From contig JAFEBU010000015.1 in NCBI GenBank assembly GCA_018242505.1, forward strand, positions 62,001 to 126,000: a DNA stretch of 64,000 nucleotides, read 5' to 3'. The translations under genes were made by a program, and so were the position numbers. This DNA is from Pseudomonadota bacterium. GTDB taxonomy: Bacteria; Pseudomonadota; Alphaproteobacteria; Reyranellales; Reyranellaceae. Positions 17,738 to 26,473 of the stretch are shown here, piece after piece. Position 1 is the stretch's first letter. Every line of letters starts with the position of its first letter. The notes under the pieces are model-generated. The model did not search any database. It was not told the DNA's origin and saw only the letters and a program-made list of their open reading frames with translations.

Positions 17738-19455
17738 TGTCTGATTTCGTTATTCGCGGCGCCACCATCGTCGACGGGCTGGGCTATGAGCCGCGGCGCG
17801 CCGATCTCGCGGTCAAGGATGGTCGCATCGAGGCGATCGGCGAGCTCAAGGGCAACGGCGCGCGAACGATCGACGCCGGCGGCCTTGTCCTGTCGCCCGG
17901 CATCGTCGACGTCCATACCCATTACGATGCCCAGGTCACCTGGGACTCCACCCTGTCGCCTTCGCCCTCGCTCGGCGTCACCACGGCAGTGATCGGCAAT
18001 TGCGGCTTCGGCATCGTGCCGGCGCCGCCCGTGGCGCGCGACCTCGTGATCCGCAACCTCTCGGTCGTCGAGGGCATGGACCTCGACGCGCTCCGCACCG
18101 GCATTCGTTGGGAGTTCGAAAGCTTCGGCGACTATATGGACATGCTGCGCCGGCGGCCGGCTTACGCCAATGTCGCGGTGCTGGCCGGCCATTCGACCAT
18201 CCGCACCGCGGTGATGGGCGAGGCGGCATCGCAGCGCACCGAAGCAACACCGGAAGAGCTCGCGCGGATGAAGGCGATGGTCGCCGACGCCATGGACAAG
18301 GGCGCGATCGGGCTGGGCGCCTCCTATTCGCTCAACCACTCGGGTTACGGCGGCGTGCCGATGCCGTCGACCATCGCCCCCATGTCGGAGCTGGACGCAC
18401 TGGTCGGCGCCATGGGCCCGCGTGGCCGCGGCGTGGTCGCCATCGCCTCGGGCGTGAAGACGCCGGAAGAGCTGGAGCCGATGGCCGCCAAACATGGCCG
18501 GCCGTTCTTCCAGGGCACCGGCATGGCAATGTACAACGAGCAGGAACCCGAGCGCGCGCTGCGCATCTTCGATGCCTGCGCGGCGGCACTGCGCCGCGGC
18601 AACGGCCTTTATGTCCAGATCCCCTGCCAGCCGTTGTCCTTCGATTTCACGATGGCCAACGCCTATCCGTTCTACAGCCATTCGGCTTTCGATCCGATCA
18701 AGGCCTACACGCCGGATCAGCTGAAGGCGGTGTTCCGCGATCCGCCGTGGCGCGCCAAGTTCCGCGACAATGCGAAGAACCCGCGGCCAGGCATGATCTT
18801 CCAGGGCAACTGGGAGCGCGTGATGGTGGCGGTGGCGCAGAAGCCGGCCAATGCGAAATACGTAAACCGCTACCTCGACGAGATCGCCACGGCCGAGAAC
18901 CGCGATCCGCTCGACGTGATGCTCGATCTCGCGCTCGACGAGAATCTCGAGACTGCCTTCCTCGGCCGCTTCCTCAATGTCGGCGACGAGGGAGTGGCGC
19001 GGCTGTTGAAGCACGAGGCGGGCGTGGTGGCGCTGTCGGATGCCGGCGCGCACCTGATCTACATGTGCGACGCCGGATTTGGCCTGCATTTCCTGGCGCA
19101 CTGGGTGCGCGAGCGCGGCGATTTCGATCTCGCCGAAGGCGTCCGCCGCCTCACCAGCCATCCCGCCGATCTCTATGGCATCCAGAATCGCGGCCGCATC
19201 GCGGTCGGCGCCCAGGCCGACTTGCTGCTGTTCGACCCGGCCAGCGTGGGGGTCTCGCCGGCCGAGCGCGTGGCCGATCTGCCGGGCGGCGGACGGCGCA
19301 CCATCCGTCGACCGACCGGCGTGCACGGCGTGTTCTGCAACGGCGTGATGACCTTCGACGGCAAGAACTACGTCGAGCACGCGAAGGCGCCAGGTCATGT
19401 GCTGGACCGGTTCAACGCATCGCAGGGCGGACATAGCGCGATCGCAGCACAGTAA
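17737..19455 (+). CDS. N-acyl-D-amino-acid deacylase family amidohydrolase
   Basis: 572 residues of the COG3653 D-aminoacylase family. Metal-binding motif VDVHTHYDAQ (His 60 and His 62), the conserved cysteine in GNCGFG, AGHST, and the late SDAGAH aspartate are all present. Such enzymes release D-amino acids from N-acyl derivatives in the cytoplasm. Translation is coupled to maeB (TGATG) with a GGAGG inside the end of maeB. A complete TRAP transporter begins about 100 bp downstream on the same strand, which suggests uptake and deacylation of an acylated amino acid or similar acid. The exact substrate is an inference only. Confidence 0.83.
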   Translation: MSDFVIRGATIVDGLGYEPRRADLAVKDGRIEAIGELKGNGARTIDAGGLVLSPGIVDVHTHYDAQVTWDSTLSPSPSLGVTTAVIGNCGFGIVPAPPVARDLVIRNLSVVEGMDLDALRTGIRWEFESFGDYMDMLRRRPAYANVAVLAGHSTIRTAVMGEAASQRTEATPEELARMKAMVADAMDKGAIGLGASYSLNHSGYGGVPMPSTIAPMSELDALVGAMGPRGRGVVAIASGVKTPEELEPMAAKHGRPFFQGTGMAMYNEQEPERALRIFDACAAALRRGNGLYVQIPCQPLSFDFTMANAYPFYSHSAFDPIKAYTPDQLKAVFRDPPWRAKFRDNAKNPRPGMIFQGNWERVMVAVAQKPANAKYVNRYLDEIATAENRDPLDVMLDLALDENLETAFLGRFLNVGDEGVARLLKHEAGVVALSDAGAHLIYMCDAGFGLHFLAHWVRERGDFDLAEGVRRLTSHPADLYGIQNRGRIAVGAQADLLLFDPASVGVSPAERVADLPGGGRRTIRRPTGVHGVFCNGVMTFDGKNYVEHAKAPGHVLDRFNASQGGHSAIAAQ

Positions 19456-19552
19456 CATTGCCGCAGAACGACCGATCGACGCGTCGGATGCTTTGCGCTG
19501 CTCTCCCTGCGGTATAGGCTCGCCGCAACAAATTCGCTTGGGAGGGCGCTCG

Positions 19553-20587
19553 ATGTCGACCATCATGAAGATCAGCAGCCGGCATTTGCCGGCGTTGCAC
19601 CGCCGCAGCCTCGTGAAGGGCGGCATGGCCGGCCTGCTGGCAAGCGGCCTCGCGCCGACGATCGCCCGCGCCGCGCCCATCAAGCTGGTGATGGCGCATA
19701 TCAATGCCGTGCCGGAATCGGCAGCCGTCGCCTTCGACTGGCAGGCCCAGGAGGTGCGCAAGCGTTCCAATGGCGAGCTCGACATGCAGTTCTTCGGCTC
19801 GACGCTGATGAGCAAGGAACTCGACATCATGAACGCGGTGAAGTCGGGCAACATCGCCATCGGCAATCCCGCCGGCGCCGCGGCGACGATCTTCCCCGAG
19901 ATGGGCGTGTTCCTCGTGCCCTATCTCGTGCGGAGCTACGACCAGGCCTACAAGATGTTCAACGGCCAGATCGGTGACCATCTCGATAAGGTTTTCCAGG
20001 AGAAGTACAAGCTGAAGACGCTGTGCTTCTTCGACTATGGCTTCCGCCATTTCTGGACCAGCAAGAAGCCGATCGTCGAACCCAAGGACTTGCGCGGCGC
20101 CAAGATTCGCGTGCAGCAGGCCAAGGTGTTCGCCGATACCATCAACGGGCTGGGCGGCAACGCCGTGCCGCTCGCCTGGGGCGAAGTGATCTCGGCCGCC
20201 AAGTCGGGCGTCATCGACGGCGGCGACCTGCCCATCGTCAATCAGATCGCGCTCAAGATCTACGAGGTCTCGAAATACTGCTCGATGACCTTCCACAACT
20301 ACGGGCCGACGCTCAACACCATGAATCTCGGCATCTGGGAGAGCCTCAGCCCGGCACACAAGAAGATCATGCTCGACACCAGTCGCGAGGCGCAGGCCAA
20401 GTGCCGCGAGCTCACCGAATCGGTCGATAATTTCGACGCCGCCAAGAAGGCGCTCGAGCCCAAGGGCATGACCGTGGTCAAGGGCGACCTCGAATCTTTC
20501 CGCAAGGTCGCCGAGGCCAAGATCTGGCCGGCATACAAGAAGCAGTACGCGGAACTCTGGGACACGATTGCGAATTTCAAGGCATGA
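19553..20587 (+). CDS. TRAP transporter substrate-binding protein, DctP family
   Basis: 344 residues from the ATG at 19553 with GGGAGG upstream. The N-terminus has HRRSLVKGGMAGLLASG, a twin-arginine-type signal. The mature protein has the DctP fold landmarks: VAFDWQAQEVRKRSNGELDM, FFDYGFRHFWTSKKPI, DLRGAKIRVQ (carboxylate-binding arginine) and DGGDLPIVN. It binds an organic acid in the periplasm and delivers it to the DctQM permease encoded next. The longer open frame starting at 19397 is rejected because it lies inside the end of the deacylase gene. Confidence 0.92.
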   Translation: MSTIMKISSRHLPALHRRSLVKGGMAGLLASGLAPTIARAAPIKLVMAHINAVPESAAVAFDWQAQEVRKRSNGELDMQFFGSTLMSKELDIMNAVKSGNIAIGNPAGAAATIFPEMGVFLVPYLVRSYDQAYKMFNGQIGDHLDKVFQEKYKLKTLCFFDYGFRHFWTSKKPIVEPKDLRGAKIRVQQAKVFADTINGLGGNAVPLAWGEVISAAKSGVIDGGDLPIVNQIALKIYEVSKYCSMTFHNYGPTLNTMNLGIWESLSPAHKKIMLDTSREAQAKCRELTESVDNFDAAKKALEPKGMTVVKGDLESFRKVAEAKIWPAYKKQYAELWDTIANFKA

Positions 20588-21075
20588 CCCTCATCGCCCG
20601 CATTCCCAAGTTCGTCGTCTCGCTCCTGCTGATCGCCGCCATCCTGAACCTGCTGGTGGGCGTGTTCCTGCGCTACGTCATGATCCCGGTGACGGACTGG
20701 CTCGACCTCGACCCGATCCCCTTCACCTGGGTCGAGGAGGTCGGCGAGATGATGCTGGCCTACCTCACCCTGATCGGCGCGGCGATCGGCGTGCGCGAGC
20801 GGGCGCACTTCACCCTGCACGTGCTGAAGCTCACGCCGCGCGGGCGCCTGCTGGTCGACCGCATTCATTTTGCCTTGGTGGCGGTCGTGGGCCTGCTGGT
20901 CGCCTGGTTCGGCGTCCGGCTCTGCATCCTGAACAGCACCCTGACCACGCCGGGACTGCAGATCAACCTCGCCGTGCTTTATGGCTCCGCCGTTGCCGGT
21001 GGCCTGTTGCTGGCTGTCTATGCGATCTCGATGATCGTGGCGCCGCCGCGACAAGAGATCGACCTGTTGCACTGA
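20584..21075 (+). CDS. TRAP transporter small permease, DctQ family
   Basis: 163 residues with four hydrophobic segments and the WVEEVGEMMLAYLTLIGAA motif of DctQ small subunits in the second. It pairs with the large permease in the inner membrane. Its ATG overlaps the stop of the binding protein (ATGA), showing translational coupling. Confidence 0.9.
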   Translation: MTLIARIPKFVVSLLLIAAILNLLVGVFLRYVMIPVTDWLDLDPIPFTWVEEVGEMMLAYLTLIGAAIGVRERAHFTLHVLKLTPRGRLLVDRIHFALVAVVGLLVAWFGVRLCILNSTLTTPGLQINLAVLYGSAVAGGLLLAVYAISMIVAPPRQEIDLLH

Positions 21076-21091
21076 ACGAGGACCGTCCGGC

Positions 21092-22375
21092 ATGCTGCTG
21101 CTTCTCGTCGCCGCGATCTTCGTCGTCCTGATCGTCTTCTCCATGCCCATCGTCTTCGCCCTTGGCGTCTCGGCCGTGGCGGGACTCTGGATCGGCGGCT
21201 ACGACATGCAGGTCCTGTCCTCGAGCCTGGTTTCGGGCTCCCAGAGCTGGGTCCTGCTTGCCATCCCGGCCTTCGTCTTCGCCGGCGGCTTGATGGAGCG
21301 CTGCGGCATGAGCCACACGCTGGTCGATTTTGCCCGCGCGCTGGTCGGCTGGGTCAAGGGCGGGCTTGGCATGTCGGTGATCCTGGTCGCCTATTTCTTT
21401 TCCGACATCTGCGGCTCCAAGATGGCCGAGGTCTCCGCCCTTGGCTCGACGCTGATGCCGCCGCTGACCAAGGCGGGCTACAAACGCGAGGATTCGGCCT
21501 CGCTGATCGCGGCGGGCACGGCGATGGGCATGCTGGTGCCGCCCGCCATCTTCATGATCGTGATCGCCCAGGTCACCAACACCTCGGCGGTGGCGCTCTT
21601 CCTCGCGGGCTTCGTGCCGGCCGCGGTCATCATGCTGTGCCTGATGGCGCTCATCTGGTATCGCGCGCGCAAGTTCGACTGGCCGGTCGACACCCGGCCG
21701 AGCGCGACGCTGCTGGTCGCCACGGCGCGGCGCGCGAGTGTGCCATTGGTGATCCCGATCGTGATCCTGGCCGGCTTCATCGGCGGCGTGTTCACCGCGA
21801 CCGAGGCCGGCGCGGTGGTCGCGGCCTATGCCTTCGTCGCCGCGCGGTTCTACTACCGCAACGTCTCCTTCGCCGAGATCGGCAAGCTCGCCTATGAGAG
21901 CGCGATCCTGACCGCCTCGGTGATCTTCCTGCTCGCGGTGGCGTCGGTCTTCCAGTACCTGATGGGCGTCTCGGGCGTGCCGGTATTGCTCGCCGAGGTG
22001 CTGTCGCCCCTGAAGTCCATGCCGTGGCTGTTCCTCGCCTGCACCGCAGTCATCACCATGATGTTCGGCATGGTGCTGGAAGGCCTGCCGGCCGCAGTGG
22101 TGCTGATCCCGGTGGTCTTTCCGATCGCCGAGAAGATGAACATCAACCCCTACCACTTCAACATCGTGCAGACCGCGGCTGTCGGCATCGGCCTTTTCCT
22201 GCCGCCGATGGGCGTGGGGCTCCTGATGGCGCTCAAGTTCGCCGACCTCACGGTCGGACAACATTGGCGCACGTATCTGCCCTACATCGGCGCCCTGTTG
22301 CTGGGGCTGCTGCTGATCATCCTGTTCCCGCAGATCTCGCTCTTCCTGCCGCGGGCGGTGGGCGCGCTCAATTGA
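21092..22375 (+). CDS. TRAP transporter large permease, DctM family
   Basis: 427 residues, about twelve membrane segments. Landmarks of DctM: AIPAFVFAGGLMERCGM, YFFSDICGSKMAEVSALG, MPPLTKAGYKREDSA, and FLPPMGVGL near the end. It is the sodium-coupled channel of the tripartite system. Ribosome site GAGGA lies before the ATG, 16 bp after dctQ. This closes the operon; rnk follows convergently. Confidence 0.93.
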   Translation: MLLLLVAAIFVVLIVFSMPIVFALGVSAVAGLWIGGYDMQVLSSSLVSGSQSWVLLAIPAFVFAGGLMERCGMSHTLVDFARALVGWVKGGLGMSVILVAYFFSDICGSKMAEVSALGSTLMPPLTKAGYKREDSASLIAAGTAMGMLVPPAIFMIVIAQVTNTSAVALFLAGFVPAAVIMLCLMALIWYRARKFDWPVDTRPSATLLVATARRASVPLVIPIVILAGFIGGVFTATEAGAVVAAYAFVAARFYYRNVSFAEIGKLAYESAILTASVIFLLAVASVFQYLMGVSGVPVLLAEVLSPLKSMPWLFLACTAVITMMFGMVLEGLPAAVVLIPVVFPIAEKMNINPYHFNIVQTAAVGIGLFLPPMGVGLLMALKFADLTVGQHWRTYLPYIGALLLGLLLIILFPQISLFLPRAVGALN

Positions 22376-22391
22376 ACGTCGCCGGCACCGT

Positions 22392-22805
22392 TCAGGACGC
22401 CTTGGCCGGTGCCGTGACCTTGGTCACAGTCAGACGATGCTGCTTGCCGTCACGCCCGGGCCAGGAGATCGATTGACCGACGCCGAGCCCGATCAAAGCG
22501 GCGCCGATCGGCGTCATCACCGAGATGCGATGCTGGTCGAGGCTTTCGTCCACAGGATAGACAAGCGTCATGGTCCGCGTCTGGCCGTCGTCGGACTTGA
22601 AGGTGACGGTCGAGCCCATACGCACGACGTCGGCCGGCACGGCATCGCCGTCCACGATCTGTGCGCGGTCGAGTTCGTCCAGCAGCTCTTGTGCCACGTC
22701 CGGCAGCCGCTGCAGCGAGGCATTCGCCAGGTCGCTCAGCCGATCATAGTCGGCGTTGCTGATGATGATCTGGGGAACCGACCGGCTCCGCACGACGTCC
22801 CGCAT
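22392..22805 (-). CDS. rnk: Nucleoside diphosphate kinase regulator (Rnk), GreA/GreB-like
   Basis: 137 residues. A short N-terminal coiled-coil-like region (IIISNADYDRLSDLANAS) is followed by the GreA/GreB C-terminal FKBP-like domain with MGSTVTFKSDDG, YPVDESLD, ISVMTPIGAALIGL. The long Gre coiled coil with its catalytic acidic tip is missing, as in Rnk. Rnk binds RNA polymerase near the secondary channel and affects nucleotide pools in model species. It lies downstream of the panE-like gene on the same strand, with a 137-bp gap. Confidence 0.87.
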   Translation of the reverse strand: MRDVVRSRSVPQIIISNADYDRLSDLANASLQRLPDVAQELLDELDRAQIVDGDAVPADVVRMGSTVTFKSDDGQTRTMTLVYPVDESLDQHRISVMTPIGAALIGLGVGQSISWPGRDGKQHRLTVTKVTAPAKAS

Positions 22806-22925
22806 CGAGAAGGCCTTTCAAACAAACGCGGATTGGAAGCGAAAAAGAGCGCGCATGAGCACGCGAACGCTGGGCGACGCCAAGGCCGCACACTTGGAAA
22901 CGTAAGGAGGTGAGGCCGGGATTTC

Positions 22926-22944
22926 AACCGGCCTGCAGCCGGTT
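22926..22944 (-). terminator. Hairpin over the stop codon of the panE-like gene
   Basis: AACCGGC and GCCGGTT pair perfectly around a CTGCA loop, and the last arm overlaps the TAA of the upstream gene. There is no T-run, so this is a weak candidate for a terminator or for an mRNA-stabilising stem. Confidence 0.35.
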
Positions 22945-23890
22945 AAAGCGCCGGTTTGCCGATCCCGCCGCGCGCCCGCCGGGCGAGATAAACCTGCAGA
23001 TGGGCATAAGCCAGGCGCAGGTTGGGCACGGCAATTCCCGCCTTGCGCCCCCGGGTGATCATATCGCCCACGACATGGTCGGCCTCGACCATGGCGCCCT
23101 TCTCGAGATCGTGCAGCATGGACGCGGCAAAGCGCGAGCCCTTTTGCGTGAGGTAGGAGCGCACATTCTGCATGCCCTTCTCGCCCGGGTCGCAGCCCGC
23201 GGCGGCCGCGACCTTGCGGCACTCCTCGACTGTCTCCAGCACGATCGCCTGACCCTCGTCGGCTTCCAGGATATCGCCCGACGTGCCGCGCATCAGGCAG
23301 CACATCGAGGCAAGCGTGCACAGCATGATCCATTTGTCCCACAGGTCCTGCACGATGTTTTTGTGCAGGCCCCCGTCGATTCCCGCCTTCTTGATCGCCG
23401 CGTCGAGCTCGACCAGCGCCTTGCGCGGCGGCTTGCCGTCGCGCTCGCCAAAGGAGATGGCTGCAAACGGACTGGTGTGGAGGATCTCGCCCGTGGCCGA
23501 GAGCGCGACGCCGACTCGGGCGAGACCGCCCACGACCCTCTCTTCACCGAACCGGCCGGCCAGGACGTCGATGTGGCGCATGCCGTTCAGCAGCGGCACC
23601 ACGGTGGTGTCGGGCCCGATCGCCGGCGTCACGGCCGCGATCGCCGAGTCGAGATCGTAGGCCTTGCAGGTCAGCATCACGACATTGTAGGGCCCGCCCT
23701 CGGCGCCGCCGAGCACCGTCTTCACTTTTTGAGTGATGTCACCCTTGGGACTCTTGATGACGAGTCCGTCGCGCTGCAGCGCCGTGTGACGGGCCTGGCG
23801 GACCAGGAAGGTGACGTCCGCGCCGCTCTGATGCATGCGGCCGCCGACATAGCCGCCGATTGCACCGGCCCCCAGGATCAGGGTCTTCAT
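22943..23890 (-). CDS. panE: 2-dehydropantoate 2-reductase family (PanE/ApbA)
   Basis: 315 residues from the ATG at 23890. It begins MKTLILGAGAIGGYVGGRM, the NADP-binding Rossmann loop, and includes VMLTCKAYDLDSAI, PLLNGMRH, and a C-terminal helical domain with ANAL-region equivalent (LWDKWIMLCTLASMCC, containing the catalytic lysine). PanE reduces ketopantoate to pantoate for coenzyme A. Several paralogues act on other 2-keto acids, so the pantothenate role is not certain. It overlaps the HAD gene by 4 bp (ATGA). Confidence 0.85.
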   Translation of the reverse strand: MKTLILGAGAIGGYVGGRMHQSGADVTFLVRQARHTALQRDGLVIKSPKGDITQKVKTVLGGAEGGPYNVVMLTCKAYDLDSAIAAVTPAIGPDTTVVPLLNGMRHIDVLAGRFGEERVVGGLARVGVALSATGEILHTSPFAAISFGERDGKPPRKALVELDAAIKKAGIDGGLHKNIVQDLWDKWIMLCTLASMCCLMRGTSGDILEADEGQAIVLETVEECRKVAAAAGCDPGEKGMQNVRSYLTQKGSRFAASMLHDLEKGAMVEADHVVGDMITRGRKAGIAVPNLRLAYAHLQVYLARRARGGIGKPAL

Positions 23891-24570
23891 TTGCGTGCAC
23901 TCCTCTGAGCGACCCAATCGGCGAGCCAGATCGCCAGGTCGTCGGTCTGATGATGGATATGGTCGAGATCGATGCCGGCCGCGCGCTTCACGCTCTCCTC
24001 GGTGCGGATCCACACCGTGCGCATGCCCATGTCGCTGGCGGGCTTGAGGTTGATCGCGATGTCGTCGGCCATGGCGGCACGGCGCGGATCGACGCCGTGC
24101 TTCAGCACCAGCTTGTCGTAGATCGCCTGATGGGGCTTGGGCCAATAATCGCCGGCCACGATGTCGAAGACCGCCTCGAAGTGATGGGCAACGCCCAGCC
24201 GCTCCATGACCCGCTCGGCGTGCGGCACGTCGCCGGCGGTGAAGATGATCTTGCGGCCGGGGAGCGCCGCCAGCGCGGCATCGAGCGCCGGCGCAGCCAG
24301 CACCGGCGAATAATCGATATCGTGCACATAGGAAAGCATGTGCCTGGGATCGACGCCGTGCAGGGTCATCAGGCCGCGCATCGAGGTGCCGTGTTCGCGC
24401 CAGTACTGCTTCTGCATGCGCCGCGCTTCTTCGAGATCGACCTTGAGGCGGTCGGCGATGTAGCGGCCGATACGCACGTCGATCTGGGCAAAGAGGTTGC
24501 AGTGCGCCGGATAGAGCGTGTTGTCGAGATCGAACAGCCAGACGTCGGGATCGTGCAGCGGAGGTGCCAT
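23887..24570 (-). CDS. HAD-IA family hydrolase, pyrimidine 5'-nucleotidase type
   Basis: 227 residues. The N-terminus has the HAD nucleophile motif FDLDNTLYPA; motif II is FTAGD (Thr), motif III lysine is in WPKPHQAIYDK, and motif IV is ADDIAIN. The sequence around motif I and the small helical cap match bacterial and yeast pyrimidine 5'-nucleotidases (Sdt1/PynE-like) that dephosphorylate UMP, CMP or modified nucleotides. It is the first gene of a two-gene operon with the panE-like reductase and is divergent from rmuC. Confidence 0.83.
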   Translation of the reverse strand: MAPPLHDPDVWLFDLDNTLYPAHCNLFAQIDVRIGRYIADRLKVDLEEARRMQKQYWREHGTSMRGLMTLHGVDPRHMLSYVHDIDYSPVLAAPALDAALAALPGRKIIFTAGDVPHAERVMERLGVAHHFEAVFDIVAGDYWPKPHQAIYDKLVLKHGVDPRRAAMADDIAINLKPASDMGMRTVWIRTEESVKRAAGIDLDHIHHQTDDLAIWLADWVAQRSARK

Positions 24571-24633
24571 TTGGGGATTTTGCTTAATCGCCGTTCGTGC
24601 GCTTGTCGAGCCGCGAGCTTATAAGGGACGGCA

Positions 24634-25680
24634 ATGGATATCCTCCTCTATGCCCTCCTGGGGCTGATCGCCCTGCTGGTCGTCGGGCTAATCGCCCTGT
24701 TGCTGCGCCGCGGCGACAACCGCGAGACGGAGACGGTGCGGCGACACCTCGAAATGGCGCTGAGCCAGCAGGCGGAGACCGTGCAACGGGTCGAGCGCTC
24801 GCTGCGCGAACAGGAGCAGGCGCTGAGCAAGGTCGTGAGCGAACGCCTCGACCGCAGCGAGAAGGCGACCGGCCAGGTGGTGACCGACCTGCGCGAGCGG
24901 CTGGCCCGCATCGACGAGGCGCAGAAGAAGATCGGCGAGCTGTCGACCCAGGTGGTCGGCCTGCAGGAGATCCTGTCCAACAAGCAGGCGCGCGGTGCCT
25001 TCGGCGAGGTGCAGCTGAACGACCTGGTGCAGAATGCGCTGCCGCCGTCGGCCTACGCGTTCCAGTGCAGCCTCGGCAACGGCGCCCGCGTCGACTGCCT
25101 GCTGAAGCTCCCCAACCCGCCGGGCTCGATCGCGATCGACGCCAAGTTTCCGCTCGAAAGCTACCGTCTGCTGCGTGCCGTCGCGCCGGGCGATGCGCAG
25201 GGCCTCGCAGCCGCGCAGCGCGCCTTCCAGCAGGCGATGCGCAAGCACATCAACGACATCCGCGACAAGTACATCGTTTCCAACGAGACCGCCGAATCGG
25301 CGCTGCTGTTCCTGCCGTCGGAAGCGATCTATGCCGAGCTGCATGCCAACTTCGCCTCGGTGGTCGACGAATCCTACAAGGCGCGGGTCTGGATCGTCTC
25401 GCCCACCACCATGATGGCGACGCTGAACACGGTGCGCGCCGTGCTGAAGGATGTGCGCATGCGCGAGCAGGCAGGCGAGATCCAGAAGGAGGTCGGGCGG
25501 ATGCTGGACGACGTACGCCGGCTCGACGAGCGGGTCGACAATCTCCGCAAGCACTTCGCGCAAACCGAAAAGGACCTGCGTGAGATCGACATCTCGACCG
25601 ACCGCATCACCAAGCGCGGCGAGCGCATCCTCGACACCGACCTGGGCGAGAGCCCGACGCCGCTGCTACCGAAGGTTTAA
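24634..25680 (+). CDS. rmuC: DNA recombination protein RmuC
   Basis: 348 residues. One N-terminal membrane anchor (about 4-25), a coiled coil (about 35-115), then the nuclease-like RmuC domain with GAFGEVQLNDLVQNALP, IAIDAKFPLESY, and STTMMATLNTVRAV-type segment (SPTTMMATLNTVRAV). RmuC limits inversions at short inverted repeats and is linked to phage and mobile-DNA defence in some bacteria. It is a little shorter than the E. coli protein. A TATAAG sequence lies 8 bp before the ATG, compatible with a leaderless transcript. Confidence 0.93.
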   Translation: MDILLYALLGLIALLVVGLIALLLRRGDNRETETVRRHLEMALSQQAETVQRVERSLREQEQALSKVVSERLDRSEKATGQVVTDLRERLARIDEAQKKIGELSTQVVGLQEILSNKQARGAFGEVQLNDLVQNALPPSAYAFQCSLGNGARVDCLLKLPNPPGSIAIDAKFPLESYRLLRAVAPGDAQGLAAAQRAFQQAMRKHINDIRDKYIVSNETAESALLFLPSEAIYAELHANFASVVDESYKARVWIVSPTTMMATLNTVRAVLKDVRMREQAGEIQKEVGRMLDDVRRLDERVDNLRKHFAQTEKDLREIDISTDRITKRGERILDTDLGESPTPLLPKV

Positions 25681-25702
25681 CCCAAGAGGACTTGGAATCG
25701 GC

Positions 25703-26440
25703 GTGTTGGACTGCTGCCCTGATACGTTACGAGATATTGTCGATGAACGATACGAATGGGCAAAACTAATTCTGTCCTGTCGTGCTTTGGCAATTGCTGT
25801 GCCGATGATGGCTTTTTCGTCGTCGACCCAAGCCCAACAACCTTTGCCAATGTCGCCAGAGCTGAAAGCCTTCCTGACTCGACCGGAAGAGCAACGGCAG
25901 TTTGGTGGCATGATGAACAATGTCTGGCGGTCGGTCGTCGAGAATTGCCCTTCTCCAACGGCCCGCGGCATGAACGTCAATGTCGATGTTCCCCCGACAT
26001 TCGATTCAGCCTGGATGCCCATGTCGGGTCAGTGGACCGTCATCGGTCGGTTCGAAGGATGCGGGAAGTTCCGCATTCTGAGAGTCGTCTATCAGCTTGG
26101 CCCCAACAATCGCATGAGGCGCGTGGCGTTGCTGCCTGGAACGACGCGAAGCGATCTAAGGCTTGCGCAAGACGCCACCCTGCATGCTGTCGTGGCTATG
26201 GTGCAAATTGCTCCAAAAGACTGCAAGAGCACGAAGATAATCAATACCGAATACATCGGATTCGATGGCGGCAAAACTCCACCAACGGCAGAACTGACGC
26301 GCACACCCTGGGCAGAAGAGTGGACGGTAAGGGCCTGTGCCATCGTGGGCGTCGTCGACATGCACTTTGTTCCGAACTCGAACGGGATCGGAACGACGAT
26401 CATTGCTCAGTTGAACCGATCGAAGGTGGCGAAACCCTGA
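25703..26440 (+). CDS. Exported protein of unknown function with conserved-looking cysteines
   Basis: About 245 residues if it starts at the GTG at 25703 (AGAGGA upstream). Residues 20-50 look like a signal peptide (WAKLILSCRALAIAVPMMA then SSSTQAQQ). The mature part has cysteines in ENCPSP, EGCGKF, KDCKST and RACAIVG, suggesting two disulfides, and otherwise matches nothing I recognise. Base composition is visibly less GC-rich than its neighbours, which may point to a later arrival. The gene stands between rmuC and the convergent htpX. The start is uncertain; an ATG at about 25805 would remove the signal. Confidence 0.6.
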   Translation: MLDCCPDTLRDIVDERYEWAKLILSCRALAIAVPMMAFSSSTQAQQPLPMSPELKAFLTRPEEQRQFGGMMNNVWRSVVENCPSPTARGMNVNVDVPPTFDSAWMPMSGQWTVIGRFEGCGKFRILRVVYQLGPNNRMRRVALLPGTTRSDLRLAQDATLHAVVAMVQIAPKDCKSTKIINTEYIGFDGGKTPPTAELTRTPWAEEWTVRACAIVGVVDMHFVPNSNGIGTTIIAQLNRSKVAKP

Positions 26441-26473
26441 CGCCATTCCGAGGTTGCCGCCATGGGTTCGAGG

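Noticed and set aside
20963-22264. 433-codon minus-strand frame opposite the TRAP large permease
   Set aside because: Composition is a mirror of hydrophobic coding sequence (Arg/His/Asp-rich); the DctM reading is unambiguous.
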